This document shows, piece after piece, positions 15,394-22,076 of a stretch of DNA of 24,345 nucleotides. Origin of the DNA: a virus; IMG/VR virus record IMGVR_UViG_3300021963_000634, positions 1 to 24,345 of that record, one strand, 5' to 3'. A model generated the notes under the pieces. It was given only the letters and a program-made list of their open reading frames with translations. It was not told the DNA's origin and searched no databases. The position numbers and the translations under genes are program-made. Every line of letters begins with the position of its first letter. Position 1 is the stretch's first letter.

Positions 15394-16689
15394 TTAACCT
15401 ACGACAACGATGGTGTAATCGTTAGCGGCGATTGTTCCATAGAGTACTACAGAAAGCGTGTTGCCGTTTGAACGAGTCACATCACCAATTACCGTTGCGC
15501 CAGTTGCTACTTCGTAAATTTGCACGTTTACATCAGTTGTACCAAAGTTGTGAGTAACTGTGGTGGTTGAAACACCTGTGCTACTTGCGGCACAACCTTG
15601 TTTGGAAATACGAGCCAGAACTGGGGTGCTGGTTGTAAGACCACTTGCTGAGGTGTCAGCGAGGTTTGTACGGGCACCAGAAGCCGATGACGAGCCAGTA
15701 CCACCGTCTGCAACAGCAATGTCAACGCCGTTCCATGTACCCGTGGTAATCGTGCCAAGGGTGGTAATGCTGGACTGACCAACATAAGTGCTTGCAATGT
15801 CTACAGCATCTGCGCTAACCGAGATGCGGTTTGTGGTGCCAATAACATTGAGAGTGTTGCCAGTCTTGGTAAGACCGTCACCAGCAAAGATAGAACCAGC
15901 AACTGAGAACAAAGCCCATGTGAGACCCGTTACACCTACGTTGATGGTTCCGTTAGTTGTGAGAACCCAACCGCTGTCTGCGTTGAGTGTTCCTTCTTCT
16001 ACGAAGGTAAACGCTCCAGGAGTTACTTCTGCGTTGGAGTCAAAGTCAGTTGCACGAACTGCGGCACCTGAAGCCTGAACAACGTAGATACCGTTCTCTG
16101 ATGCGGTGCTCTGGTCTTTAACAAGAACACGGTCACCAGCAACAAGTGTTACGTTGGTGTCAAGGGTGTCACCAGCCTCAAGGTCTGATGCAAGGTTGAT
16201 TGGAGCAGTGGTTGCGGCACGTACCGAAGCCTTAACGTCAAGACCTGAACGAGCAGCGTCTACGTAAGACTTAGTTGCGGCATGGTCAGGGTCAGTTGGC
16301 GTACCAAACTTTGCTTGACCGTTAGCGTCACGGAGAACAAGTTTGTTTGCAGTTGCTTCAGAGGTGGCATCTGCCAACTTTGAGAAGTCTGAGGCTGAAA
16401 GGAGACCTGCACTTGCTGAGGTAGCGAGGTTTGGCGTAATGGTAATGGCACCATTAGATTCGTTGATAGTAAGGGCTGTTGACTGGGAACCAGCGGCGGT
16501 TACGCCAGTAATCATCTTTCGCCATGCAGAAGCGGTTATATCATAAACTTTAATTACACCTTCAGTGCTATTAAAGATCATGCGACCATCAAATAGGCCA
16601 GTGTTAGGGTCGGTGCCTACTACTTCAAACGAACCATTGAGTAATTGGTTCTGATTGAGGTCAATGTTAGTTAGAAACTTCTGAGCCAT
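15394..16689 (-). CDS. Long tail fibre protein
   Basis: A 431-aa fibre. It opens MAQKFLTNIDLNQNQLLNGS, a form widely seen in aquatic phage fibres. It then has a FDGRMIFNSTEGVIKVYD unit (34-51) and the PDHAATKSYVDAARSGLDVK trimerising motif (about 128-152). Next come a beta domain with LVAGDRVLVKDQST and ENGIYVV, the TLGTITTGTWNG shaft motif with VADGGTGSSSASGARTNL, and a C-terminal domain (VTHNFGTTDVNVQIYE) that may contact receptor. Its tip differs from the neighbouring fibres. AAGGAA lies before the ATG. Confidence 0.8.
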   Translation of the reverse strand: MAQKFLTNIDLNQNQLLNGSFEVVGTDPNTGLFDGRMIFNSTEGVIKVYDITASAWRKMITGVTAAGSQSTALTINESNGAITITPNLATSASAGLLSASDFSKLADATSEATANKLVLRDANGQAKFGTPTDPDHAATKSYVDAARSGLDVKASVRAATTAPINLASDLEAGDTLDTNVTLVAGDRVLVKDQSTASENGIYVVQASGAAVRATDFDSNAEVTPGAFTFVEEGTLNADSGWVLTTNGTINVGVTGLTWALFSVAGSIFAGDGLTKTGNTLNVIGTTNRISVSADAVDIASTYVGQSSITTLGTITTGTWNGVDIAVADGGTGSSSASGARTNLADTSASGLTTSTPVLARISKQGCAASSTGVSTTTVTHNFGTTDVNVQIYEVATGATVIGDVTRSNGNTLSVVLYGTIAANDYTIVVVG

Positions 16690-16698
16690 TAAAATTCC

Positions 16699-17124
16699 TT
16701 ACGTGAGGTAGGCATAGCCTGAAAACGCTGATGAAAAGTTTACTACAACTTGTGAGGTGTTTGTATAATTAATTTCTCCATAAACAACAGTTTTAGCGCT
16801 ATCTACAATGGTTACGGACGGGTAGCCGCCTAAAGCATGGGTAATTGACCATGTTGTAGAAGCGGTTCCCTGTGTATGCACATGCCGTGCGGCTACTGGA
16901 TAAACAAGATTTAGTACTTGGTTTGGGGCAACCCCAGTAATATTGGCACTAGGTTCACCTACGGTAACTGTACCAATACTAAGGCTATTAGGTGGACCAG
17001 CAACGCCTGGGTCGTGAAACTCTACAAGGTCTTTTAAGGTTTCTTGAGTTGTAACCGTTTCTGCTAACGGCTTTGTTACAAGAGTGACATTCTTAGGTTT
17101 GGTGACTGTAAGCGTCTTACTCAT
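16699..17124 (-). CDS. Tail fibre tip/baseplate-associated protein
   Basis: A 141-aa protein. Residues 50-95 hold a short collagen-like spot (DPGVAGPPNSLSIGTV) and the motif GEPSANITGVAPNQVLNL common in fibres. The C-terminal domain (about 97-141) has HTQGTASTTWSITHALGGYP, then VVYGEINY and FSGYAYLT. The His/Trp pattern (H-x-Q, W-x-I-x-H-x-LG) recurs as a C-terminal domain in many phage fibres. Overlaps the upstream baseplate-like gene by four bases. Likely a small fibre or adaptor. Confidence 0.7.
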   Translation of the reverse strand: MSKTLTVTKPKNVTLVTKPLAETVTTQETLKDLVEFHDPGVAGPPNSLSIGTVTVGEPSANITGVAPNQVLNLVYPVAARHVHTQGTASTTWSITHALGGYPSVTIVDSAKTVVYGEINYTNTSQVVVNFSSAFSGYAYLT

Positions 17125-17846
17125 GCGGGAGGTGCAGAAATAGCGGCTTCAACAACCAGAGCACCCTGCACTAAACAATCCCAGTCTCCAGCGCTGTCTT
17201 TAACAAACAGGTCAAATGTATAAGTTCCAGCCGCAACGTCATTTTTGTCCGAAATGTGCATTTCCAAAGTACCACCAGACGCAGGGGCAAGATACCCACG
17301 CTTGCTTGCAGGAGTTAGCGCAATAACAGTTGACTCATTTGGCGCTGGGTTATACCAACGCAAATCAATGACTGTAGTACCTGCCGAGTTTTTGGCTTGC
17401 ATAAAGGCATCTGTAACAGCGATAAGCACACCATCGGCATCTTTCCAAGTGAAGGTACGACGGTAATCAGTACGTTGTTTGTAACGGATTTCCATAAAGT
17501 CGGTATCCTCCAGTGGGGTCACATTGTCGTAGTTAACTACACCAATAGTACCTCTTGCAACTGGTTTATACTCGTAATTAGTATTGTTTGTATAAACGTT
17601 AGCCCAAACATCATAGTCGTAGGTGCCAGCAGGTAAATCAAGTGTTTCGTCTTTGGCTAAAGAAAGCCGAATTATGCCTTCTGTGGTTATAGTTGTTGTG
17701 ATTTGTTTTTTATGACTGCTACTAACTTGAATAAAGGCAGAAGGCTCAGAAAGTTTCACCCTACGGTGGTTAGCCTTGTTTTTTACGGCAATTAAGCGTT
17801 CAAAGGACAAGCCACGAGTAAGCGAGTAATTTACAGATGAAACCAT
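17121..17846 (-). CDS. Baseplate upper protein-like, two-repeat protein
   Basis: A 241-aa protein built of two related halves. The first (1-107) has RGLSFERLIAVKNK, a sandwich strand set and AGTYDYDVWANVY followed by ARGTIGVV. The second (about 115-235) has YRRTFTWKDADG, GGTLEMHISDKND, AGTYTFDLFVKD and VQGALVVE. Each half resembles the N-terminal domain of phage baseplate upper proteins (BppU-like), in which a Phe/Trp strand and an 'AGTY-x-Y/F-D' strand recur. One Cys (C224) in the second half. Precedes and overlaps the fibre-tip gene (ATGA), so it may attach fibres to the tail. The name is from fold pattern, not close identity. Confidence 0.65.
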   Translation of the reverse strand: MVSSVNYSLTRGLSFERLIAVKNKANHRRVKLSEPSAFIQVSSSHKKQITTTITTEGIIRLSLAKDETLDLPAGTYDYDVWANVYTNNTNYEYKPVARGTIGVVNYDNVTPLEDTDFMEIRYKQRTDYRRTFTWKDADGVLIAVTDAFMQAKNSAGTTVIDLRWYNPAPNESTVIALTPASKRGYLAPASGGTLEMHISDKNDVAAGTYTFDLFVKDSAGDWDCLVQGALVVEAAISAPPA

Positions 17847-17861
17847 GCTACCTATTTTACT

Positions 17862-18026
17862 CTATTCTTTGCCTTTAAATAAAGCCCCTATCAAGTGGAC
17901 ACCAAGAGAGGCAATGGTAATCCATATGCCCAATTTAAGAGTTTGACCACTAAGGGTAATTAGAACCATGCCCGTTCCACCCAGTGTCCAAGCCAATGCG
18001 TGCAATTCATTAATAAGTTTTTTCAC
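17862..18026 (-). CDS. Small two-helix membrane protein (54 aa)
   Basis: A 54-aa frame starting with GTG at 18024-18026, with AGGAG five bases upstream. It has two hydrophobic segments (about residues 8-26 and 32-50) separated by a short Ser-Gly-Gln turn, Lys residues at both ends (KKL near the start, KGKE at the end), and no Cys. This is a holin-like or other small membrane protein shape. It lies just after the secreted surface protein (27-nt gap) and before the baseplate-like gene, far from the lysis cassette. The good ribosome site, sense direction and hydrophobic pattern make it a credible gene. Possible roles are a second holin, or a helper for the secreted protein. Confidence 0.65.
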   Translation of the reverse strand: MKKLINELHALAWTLGGTGMVLITLSGQTLKLGIWITIASLGVHLIGALFKGKE

Positions 18027-18053
18027 AAGTCTCCTAGAAAGGGTTTAAGCAAC

Positions 18054-19601
18054 TTATCTACGTCTAGAAACGACTGGTGCGGGTAATACAAATGATACCG
18101 TAGTGGCGGCTACCACGACACGGCGAGCACCTACGGAGATAACTGAATCCGTAGGAACGTAACTATCAAAGCCACCCTCAAAGACGTTAATTTCTTCCTC
18201 AAAGGCTTCCTTTACTTCTGTTGGCGCATCTTGTACGGCATCAACAATTGCCTGTGCTTGTTCTCCAGTTAACTCGCCAGTATCTACTGTAGCGAAAATC
18301 TCAGTTGCTTGGTCAGCAGTTACATTTTCCAGAACGGCTGCGCTGGTAGCAAGTTGGGTTGCTTGGTCGCTAGAGATTTCTGTAGCCAAGATGGTGTCCA
18401 CAACTTCTTGAACTTGTTCTTGGGTAATGCTGTCTGACTCCAAGATACCTAATACTTCGTCTAAAATCTCTGCCGTAATCTCAGTAAGGTTGTCCAAATT
18501 TTCCACCACAGCATCCACAATGGCTTGAACCTGTTCTTCTGTGATGTTGTCGGAGTTAAGGGCATCTACAACTTCTGACAAAACTTCTGGGGTAATTTCT
18601 TCAATAGTAGTTAATTCTTCAACTACAGCCGCCACTTCTTCCTCTGTCAATGGCTCTAAATTTGGCTCTAAATTTGGCTCTAAATTTGGCTCTAACGTTG
18701 TTGTGGTTGTTTCTTCAACGGTAGTCTCAGGGTATGTTTCAGTTGTTGTGGTCTCTGGTTCAGTTGTTGTGGTTGTTTCTTCTGGAAGCGTCGTTTCTGG
18801 CGTGGGTTCCTCTACTACTGTCGTTGTGGTGCCTGTCGGCACTTCAACGGGCGGTTCAAACACGGGAGGCAATGTAGATGAAGTTGTTGTGGTGGTGCTT
18901 GTTGTATTCTCCACTAACGTGGTACTTGGTTCTGGCACTGTTGTGGAAGTTGAGGAAGTCGTTGTCGTCTGAGGCTCAGTCGTAGATGTTGACGTTTCTT
19001 GCGGTAGTGTCGTGGTCGTTGTTGATTCTGGCAATGTTGTTTGGGGTACGGAAGAAGTAGTCGTTGTAGAACTGGTGGTTGTAGAAGTAGTTGTAGAAGA
19101 AGTAGTTGTAGTCGTGGAAGACGTAGTTGTAGTTTGTGAAATACCGTTCCACAAAGACAAATTACTAATTGTTAAATGACCTGGTTGACAGCATGAGTCC
19201 AGTGAGTACTGACGGAACGTGAACACGTCACCCTCGCTGACGCTGATTGACCCTGAACCTGACGCATTGCTTTGGTTCGTGAGTTGCGTATACACCCCGT
19301 TTACACCTATCTGCGGTGGGTCAAAGTATGCGCCGTCATTGGTTTGATATGACCACAAGAAATCTATTGTGTCTACATCTGCTGGAATTGTGGTCTCAAT
19401 TTTGACCCAGTTTGCACCAGGGCAACCGTCAGGTCCATGCAGGGTAATGGTGTTGTCTACTACTTCAACTGAACCGTTGCAGGGAATTGATTCGCTATAT
19501 GTCCATTCACCTAAAGCGTCTGCCTTAACAGATGTAACTGGTGCAAACCAAGCCAAGAGCGCTACGGGAAAGTAAAACCAAAATCCTTTACGAAGTTTCA
19601 T
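18054..19601 (-). CDS. Secreted mucin-like surface protein
   Basis: A 515-aa protein that looks exported and anchored. It has a signal peptide (KLRK, then a hydrophobic core at about 7-22, probable cut after VKA or ADA at 27-29). An N-domain (30-152) carries four Cys (C41, C60, C137, C138) and a jelly-roll-like pattern (IDFLWSYQTNDG, GDVFTFR, GHLTISNLSL). A Thr/Ser-rich stalk (155 to about 317) includes a four-fold LEPN repeat. Helical repeats follow (about 318-480, units like TEEQVQAIVDAV). The end (about 491-512) is hydrophobic and followed by Arg-Arg-Arg. The stalk would suit O-glycosylation. Such proteins are typical of actinobacterial cell surfaces, so it may be host-derived; its use in a virion or on the infected cell is open. 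AGGA precedes the ATG. Confidence 0.7.
   Translation of the reverse strand: MKLRKGFWFYFPVALLAWFAPVTSVKADALGEWTYSESIPCNGSVEVVDNTITLHGPDGCPGANWVKIETTIPADVDTIDFLWSYQTNDGAYFDPPQIGVNGVYTQLTNQSNASGSGSISVSEGDVFTFRQYSLDSCCQPGHLTISNLSLWNGISQTTTTSSTTTTTSSTTTSTTTSSTTTTSSVPQTTLPESTTTTTLPQETSTSTTEPQTTTTSSTSTTVPEPSTTLVENTTSTTTTTSSTLPPVFEPPVEVPTGTTTTVVEEPTPETTLPEETTTTTEPETTTTETYPETTVEETTTTTLEPNLEPNLEPNLEPLTEEEVAAVVEELTTIEEITPEVLSEVVDALNSDNITEEQVQAIVDAVVENLDNLTEITAEILDEVLGILESDSITQEQVQEVVDTILATEISSDQATQLATSAAVLENVTADQATEIFATVDTGELTGEQAQAIVDAVQDAPTEVKEAFEEEINVFEGGFDSYVPTDSVISVGARRVVVAATTVSFVLPAPVVSRRR
18651..18696 (-). repeat. 12-bp tandem repeat in surface-protein stalk
   Basis: TGGCTCTAAATT is present three full times and once in part (plus-strand reading). 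Period 12 keeps the frame and encodes the Leu-Glu-Pro-Asn unit. Identical copies suggest recent slippage expansion; copy number could vary between relatives. Confidence 0.85.
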
Positions 19602-19615
19602 GTGTGTCCTTAGTC

Positions 19616-19646
19616 ACAAAAACGGGCCGCTCGCAAGCAACCCGTT
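19616..19646 (-). terminator. Intrinsic terminator/attenuator hairpin
   Basis: On the minus strand the stem is AACGGGTTGCT, loop TGCG, then AGCGGCCCGTT, followed by TTT (five U in a row in RNA, counting the end of the stem). All 11 positions pair, two as G-U, and the loop is of UNCG type. It lies after 19698-20162 and 15 nt before the start codon of the secreted-protein gene. The candidate promoter at 19670-19698 lies upstream of it. It may terminate the upstream operon, control the surface-protein gene by attenuation, or stabilise its mRNA 5' end. Confidence 0.75.
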
Positions 19647-19669
19647 CGTGAGAGAAAACCTCGTGTTAA

Positions 19670-19698
19670 AGTATAACATACACCTACTACTTTGTAAT
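19670..19698 (-). promoter_or_regulatory. Candidate extended -10 promoter for surface gene
   Basis: -35 ATTACA (19693-19698), 17-nt spacer, -10 TATACT (19670-19675) with an upstream TGT (extended -10). It begins right at the stop codon of the preceding gene. A start near 19663 would give a leader of about 60 nt holding the hairpin 19621-19646 and the AGGA ribosome site. The same ATTACA hexamer appears 16 nt before the -10 at 21734. Confidence 0.45.
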
Positions 19699-20162
19699 TA
19701 AAGGTTTTTAAGGTACGTTTCTCCGTCTTCTTCTGCCCAATTCACCATATGCTGGCGCAGTTCTTCTGGTCCTATTGTTTTTGGCGAATTATTCTCGTAA
19801 TCGTGTAATGGGATAAAGGCTACTGCGCTATCTGGATTAGACGCATGTGCAATGTCTATTCCCCCACCTTTGTAACGACCTATCCAATTCCCGTAAGAAA
19901 ACTTTACATGAGGTTGTGAAGATTCATCAATACTGATGTTTTGTATATCGTGACCAGCAGATGTTAAACGGTTGATAATGTCTGAACGATTATTATAGCG
20001 GTCTTCGTCAGTCCGTGCATAATGAACTTCAGATGAGCCACAGTATGAACATTTTTTATTATTTCCCATTCCAAAATGATTGCTGTTACCAGTTGCACCA
20101 CATCCGTAACATTCTTGGTCATGGTTTCCAGAACCAGAATTAAAATGTTCGTTACGACTCAT
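19698..20162 (-). CDS. Zinc-ribbon protein, unknown function
   Basis: A 154-aa protein. Two CxxC pairs (C18/C21 and C38/C41) form a likely zinc ribbon in a Gly/Asn/His-rich N-terminus. The remainder carries NWIGRYKGGGIDIAH (residues 92-106) and IGPEELRQHMVNWAEE near the C-terminus. The pattern W, then Arg/Lys-Tyr/Trp, GG, Ile-His/Ala, then Pro-Glu-Glu-Leu is echoed in 20525-20995, suggesting a shared domain. AGAGG lies six bases before the ATG; the start overlaps the upstream gene by 11 nt. It is the last gene before a strong terminator. It might be a nucleic-acid-binding or protein-binding factor; not recognised further. Confidence 0.6.
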   Translation of the reverse strand: MSRNEHFNSGSGNHDQECYGCGATGNSNHFGMGNNKKCSYCGSSEVHYARTDEDRYNNRSDIINRLTSAGHDIQNISIDESSQPHVKFSYGNWIGRYKGGGIDIAHASNPDSAVAFIPLHDYENNSPKTIGPEELRQHMVNWAEEDGETYLKNL

Positions 20163-20535
20163 CTTTTACCTCTGGTGTTTCTTGTGCTACTTCGGTAGTT
20201 TCCTGAGACTTCTTTTGCATGCGACGCTCAAATTGTTTTTGACTTTCATTTCTACGTGGAAAGTCGTGACCAAGTTGTCTAATGTTTCGCCTTAAATCAC
20301 TTTCAAAGTTTTGATGACCACGACCACGACCACCACTTCCAGCGCCTGTGACAATACCGTCATCTTTAATGTGTACTCTAAAATGGTTATTACGTTGCTT
20401 TACAACAATTAAAGGAACAGGACCAGAAGACGCACGTGCAACCACCTCACTGTAGTCTTTATCAAGACCTAAACCATGAACGTTTTTAGGAGTAACACGC
20501 ATTTGGTCAAAGTTGAGTTTATCTTCAATCCCCAT
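20152..20535 (-). CDS. Hypothetical basic protein
   Basis: A 127-aa protein of unknown function from the ATG at 20533-20535; an in-frame GTG two codons earlier (20539-20541) is a second choice. Residues about 40-75 hold LIVVKQRNNHFRVHIK and a Gly/Arg-rich stretch (GAGSGGRGRG). The C-terminus is highly charged (QFERRMQKK, then a Glu/Thr/Val-rich acidic tail). The Arg-Gly run and basic middle would suit nucleic-acid or virion contact. It overlaps both neighbours, by 11 nt on each side. Confidence 0.55.
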   Translation of the reverse strand: MGIEDKLNFDQMRVTPKNVHGLGLDKDYSEVVARASSGPVPLIVVKQRNNHFRVHIKDDGIVTGAGSGGRGRGHQNFESDLRRNIRQLGHDFPRRNESQKQFERRMQKKSQETTEVAQETPEVKDES

Positions 20536-20995
20536 AATCACTCAAATTTTCGTTGTTAACAAACTCGTGTAACGATTCGTCAAGTTCGTCAGGGTGAACG
20601 GTTGCAATTTCACCATTTGGCATAGAGAAGTTAAACACTTCAACAGGGTTGCCCTTGGGTGTGTGTATTTCTGCATAAGTCCCACCAGACCATTTTACAC
20701 TCCAACCAGAAGGATGTTGAACTACACCGTGCAAACCGTAGTCTGCTTCTCCTTTTTCATCTGTGTCATCCTGTAATGAAACAATACTGCCACGTGAAGT
20801 CCTAGTTGGTTGCATTGGAAAATGTTTTAACCTTTTTGCTGCTTCTTCATTAACAAGCGCTTTGTACCCTCCAACACCACCAAAAAGTGCTATTTCCATG
20901 CCTTCAAAGAGGTGGTCACCAAGAGCACGAGTGGAAATCTCTTTTTCTTCATCTTTGCTCATATTGAATTGTTTTCCAAAATGTTCTGGATTCAT
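20525..20995 (-). CDS. Hypothetical protein with W-GG-IH motif
   Basis: A 156-aa acidic protein. The ATG at 20993-20995 is chosen because it overlaps the stop of the small gene 20992-21153 as ATGA and has GGGG five bases upstream; a longer TTG start ten codons earlier is less supported. The C-terminal half has SGWSVKWSGGTYAEIHTPKG (residues 97-116), then VEVFNFSMPNG and VHPDELDESLHEF. This matches the layout seen in 19698-20162. N-terminal part: charged, then FGGVGGYKALVNEEAAKRL. No known family is recognised. Confidence 0.6.
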   Translation of the reverse strand: MNPEHFGKQFNMSKDEEKEISTRALGDHLFEGMEIALFGGVGGYKALVNEEAAKRLKHFPMQPTRTSRGSIVSLQDDTDEKGEADYGLHGVVQHPSGWSVKWSGGTYAEIHTPKGNPVEVFNFSMPNGEIATVHPDELDESLHEFVNNENLSDYGD

Positions 20996-21153
20996 TTTGT
21001 CCCCAAACGTAATACTATTTCCCAAGAACCATTTCCAACTTTGTTGGCTTTAACTAGGAATGTAACAGAGTAGCCATTTGCTTTTGCCATACTTTTAGCA
21101 AGAGTTATGGCATCAGCCAAAGATGCAGTAGAGATGGGGTAGGTAACTAGCAC
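20992..21153 (-). CDS. Small unknown protein (53 aa)
   Basis: A short gene, GTG at 21151-21153 to TGA at 20992-20994. It reads MLVTYPISTASLADAIT, then a Lys/Ala helix, a SVTFLV strand and GSWEIVLRLGTK. The stop overlaps the next gene's ATG (ATGA), good evidence that it is translated. No in-frame ATG is available and no Shine-Dalgarno sequence is present; a TAGAAT box six bases upstream suggests a leaderless start. The strand-helix-strand-strand pattern could form a compact alpha/beta fold. Unknown function. Confidence 0.6.
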   Translation of the reverse strand: MLVTYPISTASLADAITLAKSMAKANGYSVTFLVKANKVGNGSWEIVLRLGTK

Positions 21154-21159
21154 TGTATT

Positions 21160-21187
21160 ATTCTACAGCATTACCAGTTGTTTTAAA
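21160..21187 (-). promoter_or_regulatory. Candidate leaderless promoter with dyad
   Basis: -10 TAGAAT (21160-21165) preceded by CTG, ending six bases before the GTG start at 21151-21153; -35 TTTAAA (21182-21187), 16-nt spacer. The -10 sits inside a dyad, CTGTA and TACAG, spaced by 6 nt (21153-21168), which could be an operator. The gene has no ribosome site. Confidence 0.45.
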
Positions 21188-21190
21188 TTT

Positions 21191-21205
21191 TTGGGTAGTA
21201 CCCAA
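21191..21205 (-). terminator. Short hairpin after 173-aa gene
   Basis: TTGGGT and ACCCAA arms, 3-nt loop, immediately after the stop of the gene at 21206-21727. On the minus strand the following RNA is A/U mixed (AAAUUU), not a clean U run, so termination strength is doubtful. It lies just upstream of the candidate promoter at 21160-21187, so it may separate two transcription units. Confidence 0.35.
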
Positions 21206-21727
21206 TTAATGGTTATGGTGCCCAGCGTCTTCTCGGTCACGAGCAAGGTTCATCAATCCTTGAACACGGTCATGGGAGTACTCGTCATCTGATTGCCAAG
21301 CACTGCCTGGTATCATCTCTGGTTTTGAATTCCTAGTGTATTTTGGTTCTAATGAACGCTTATCAACACCTTTGTTACGGTCTTGGGTGGCTCGCAATAG
21401 CGCAAACATACGGTCTGTACTTTTACGTTCATTAAAACTGTTTGCAAGTTGTTCAGGAACACCAAGCAATTCCATGCCTTCTTTACGCAAAGCAAGGCAG
21501 TCTGGGTGGGTGCAAAACTCTTTTGCTTGTGGCTTAAGGGTCATCATAACTGCAAAAAGACCTCTGTTAAAGTTTACAGGGTCACTAAATTGACGACCCC
21601 CAGAACGGTCAAGTTCATTAGCACCAGCCGAAGATGCGGAGCCACTAGAAGCGTTTTCCACCTCCATAGGAGTTGCAGCGTCTTTTGATGGGTCAAACCC
21701 AAATTTGTCTCTTTGTTCTTTTGCCAT
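21206..21727 (-). CDS. Hypothetical protein, unrecognised
   Basis: A 173-aa protein. It starts with a charged stretch (AKEQRDKFGFDP), then a Ser/Ala/Gly-rich segment (residues about 27-36). Residues 45-110 look helical and hold the only two Cys (CTHPDC, about residues 72-77), a C-x4-C spacing with His between. The C-terminus is charged and His-rich (EDAGHHNH). No membrane segment. The ATG lacks a ribosome site but has a perfect TATAAT six bases upstream, which suggests a leaderless transcript. A single CxxxxC with His might bind metal, but partner ligands are not clear. Confidence 0.6.
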   Translation of the reverse strand: MAKEQRDKFGFDPSKDAATPMEVENASSGSASSAGANELDRSGGRQFSDPVNFNRGLFAVMMTLKPQAKEFCTHPDCLALRKEGMELLGVPEQLANSFNERKSTDRMFALLRATQDRNKGVDKRSLEPKYTRNSKPEMIPGSAWQSDDEYSHDRVQGLMNLARDREDAGHHNH

Positions 21728-21733
21728 ACCAAA

Positions 21734-21761
21734 ATTATACAGTATTAATCAATAATGTAAT
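21734..21761 (-). promoter_or_regulatory. Candidate leaderless promoter, TATAAT
   Basis: -10 TATAAT (21734-21739, consensus) preceded by CTG, with -35 ATTACA (21756-21761), spacer 16. The -10 ends exactly six bases before the ATG at 21725-21727, so the transcript would start at the start codon. No Shine-Dalgarno sequence intervenes (TTTGGT). The best promoter candidate in the window. Confidence 0.55.
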
Positions 21762-21894
21762 CGTAAAGGTAATTAATGGTTTTCTTTTTAGAAACCTCGT
21801 AATGAACCTCATTTGGAATGTGTAGGGACTGCTCACCCAATAGTTCGTCCAATGGGTTAGGTACTAAAAACTGTTCTGCGTTTAAATCAGCCAT
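21745..21894 (-). CDS. Small acidic protein (49 aa)
   Basis: A 49-aa gene from ATG 21892-21894 to TAA 21745-21747. It reads MADLNAEQFLVPNPLDELLG, then a mid part with HIPNEVHYEV and SKKK, and ends NYLYDYIID. The start shares one base with the upstream stop (TAATG), the same junction seen throughout this operon. Acidic overall with a Lys run. The segment PLDELLGEQ resembles a short linear peptide motif, but no partner can be named. Confidence 0.6.
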   Translation of the reverse strand: MADLNAEQFLVPNPLDELLGEQSLHIPNEVHYEVSKKKTINYLYDYIID

Positions 21895-22076
21895 TACTCT
21901 GGTCCTCCAGTGTGTTTAACTTGGTACTTCATAATTCTTGTCCCATTTGGGTTATTACCATAAACTGTTGTTATGTAACTATTATGCAAGTTTGACCATT
22001 CGGTCACCCTGTCTTCCATAATATTAACTGCTTTATTTTTAGCAGGCTGGCGATTTCGTTTTCTAAACGAGAACAT
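21894..22076 (-). CDS. Small basic protein (60 aa)
   Basis: A 60-aa protein of unknown function. Strongly basic N-terminus (FSFRKRNRQPAKNK), then EDRVTEWSNLHNSY and a C-terminal TRIMKYQVKHTGGPE. ATG at 22074-22076 overlaps the upstream stop (TGATG) with AGAGGA six bases before it; a GTG one codon earlier is less likely. The basic N-terminus would suit contact with nucleic acid. Confidence 0.6.
   Translation of the reverse strand: MFSFRKRNRQPAKNKAVNIMEDRVTEWSNLHNSYITTVYGNNPNGTRIMKYQVKHTGGPE

Noticed and set aside
18541-18972. Plus-strand Val/Ser-rich frame
   Set aside because: Antisense of Thr-rich codons in the surface-protein stalk; no ribosome site or protein-like variety.
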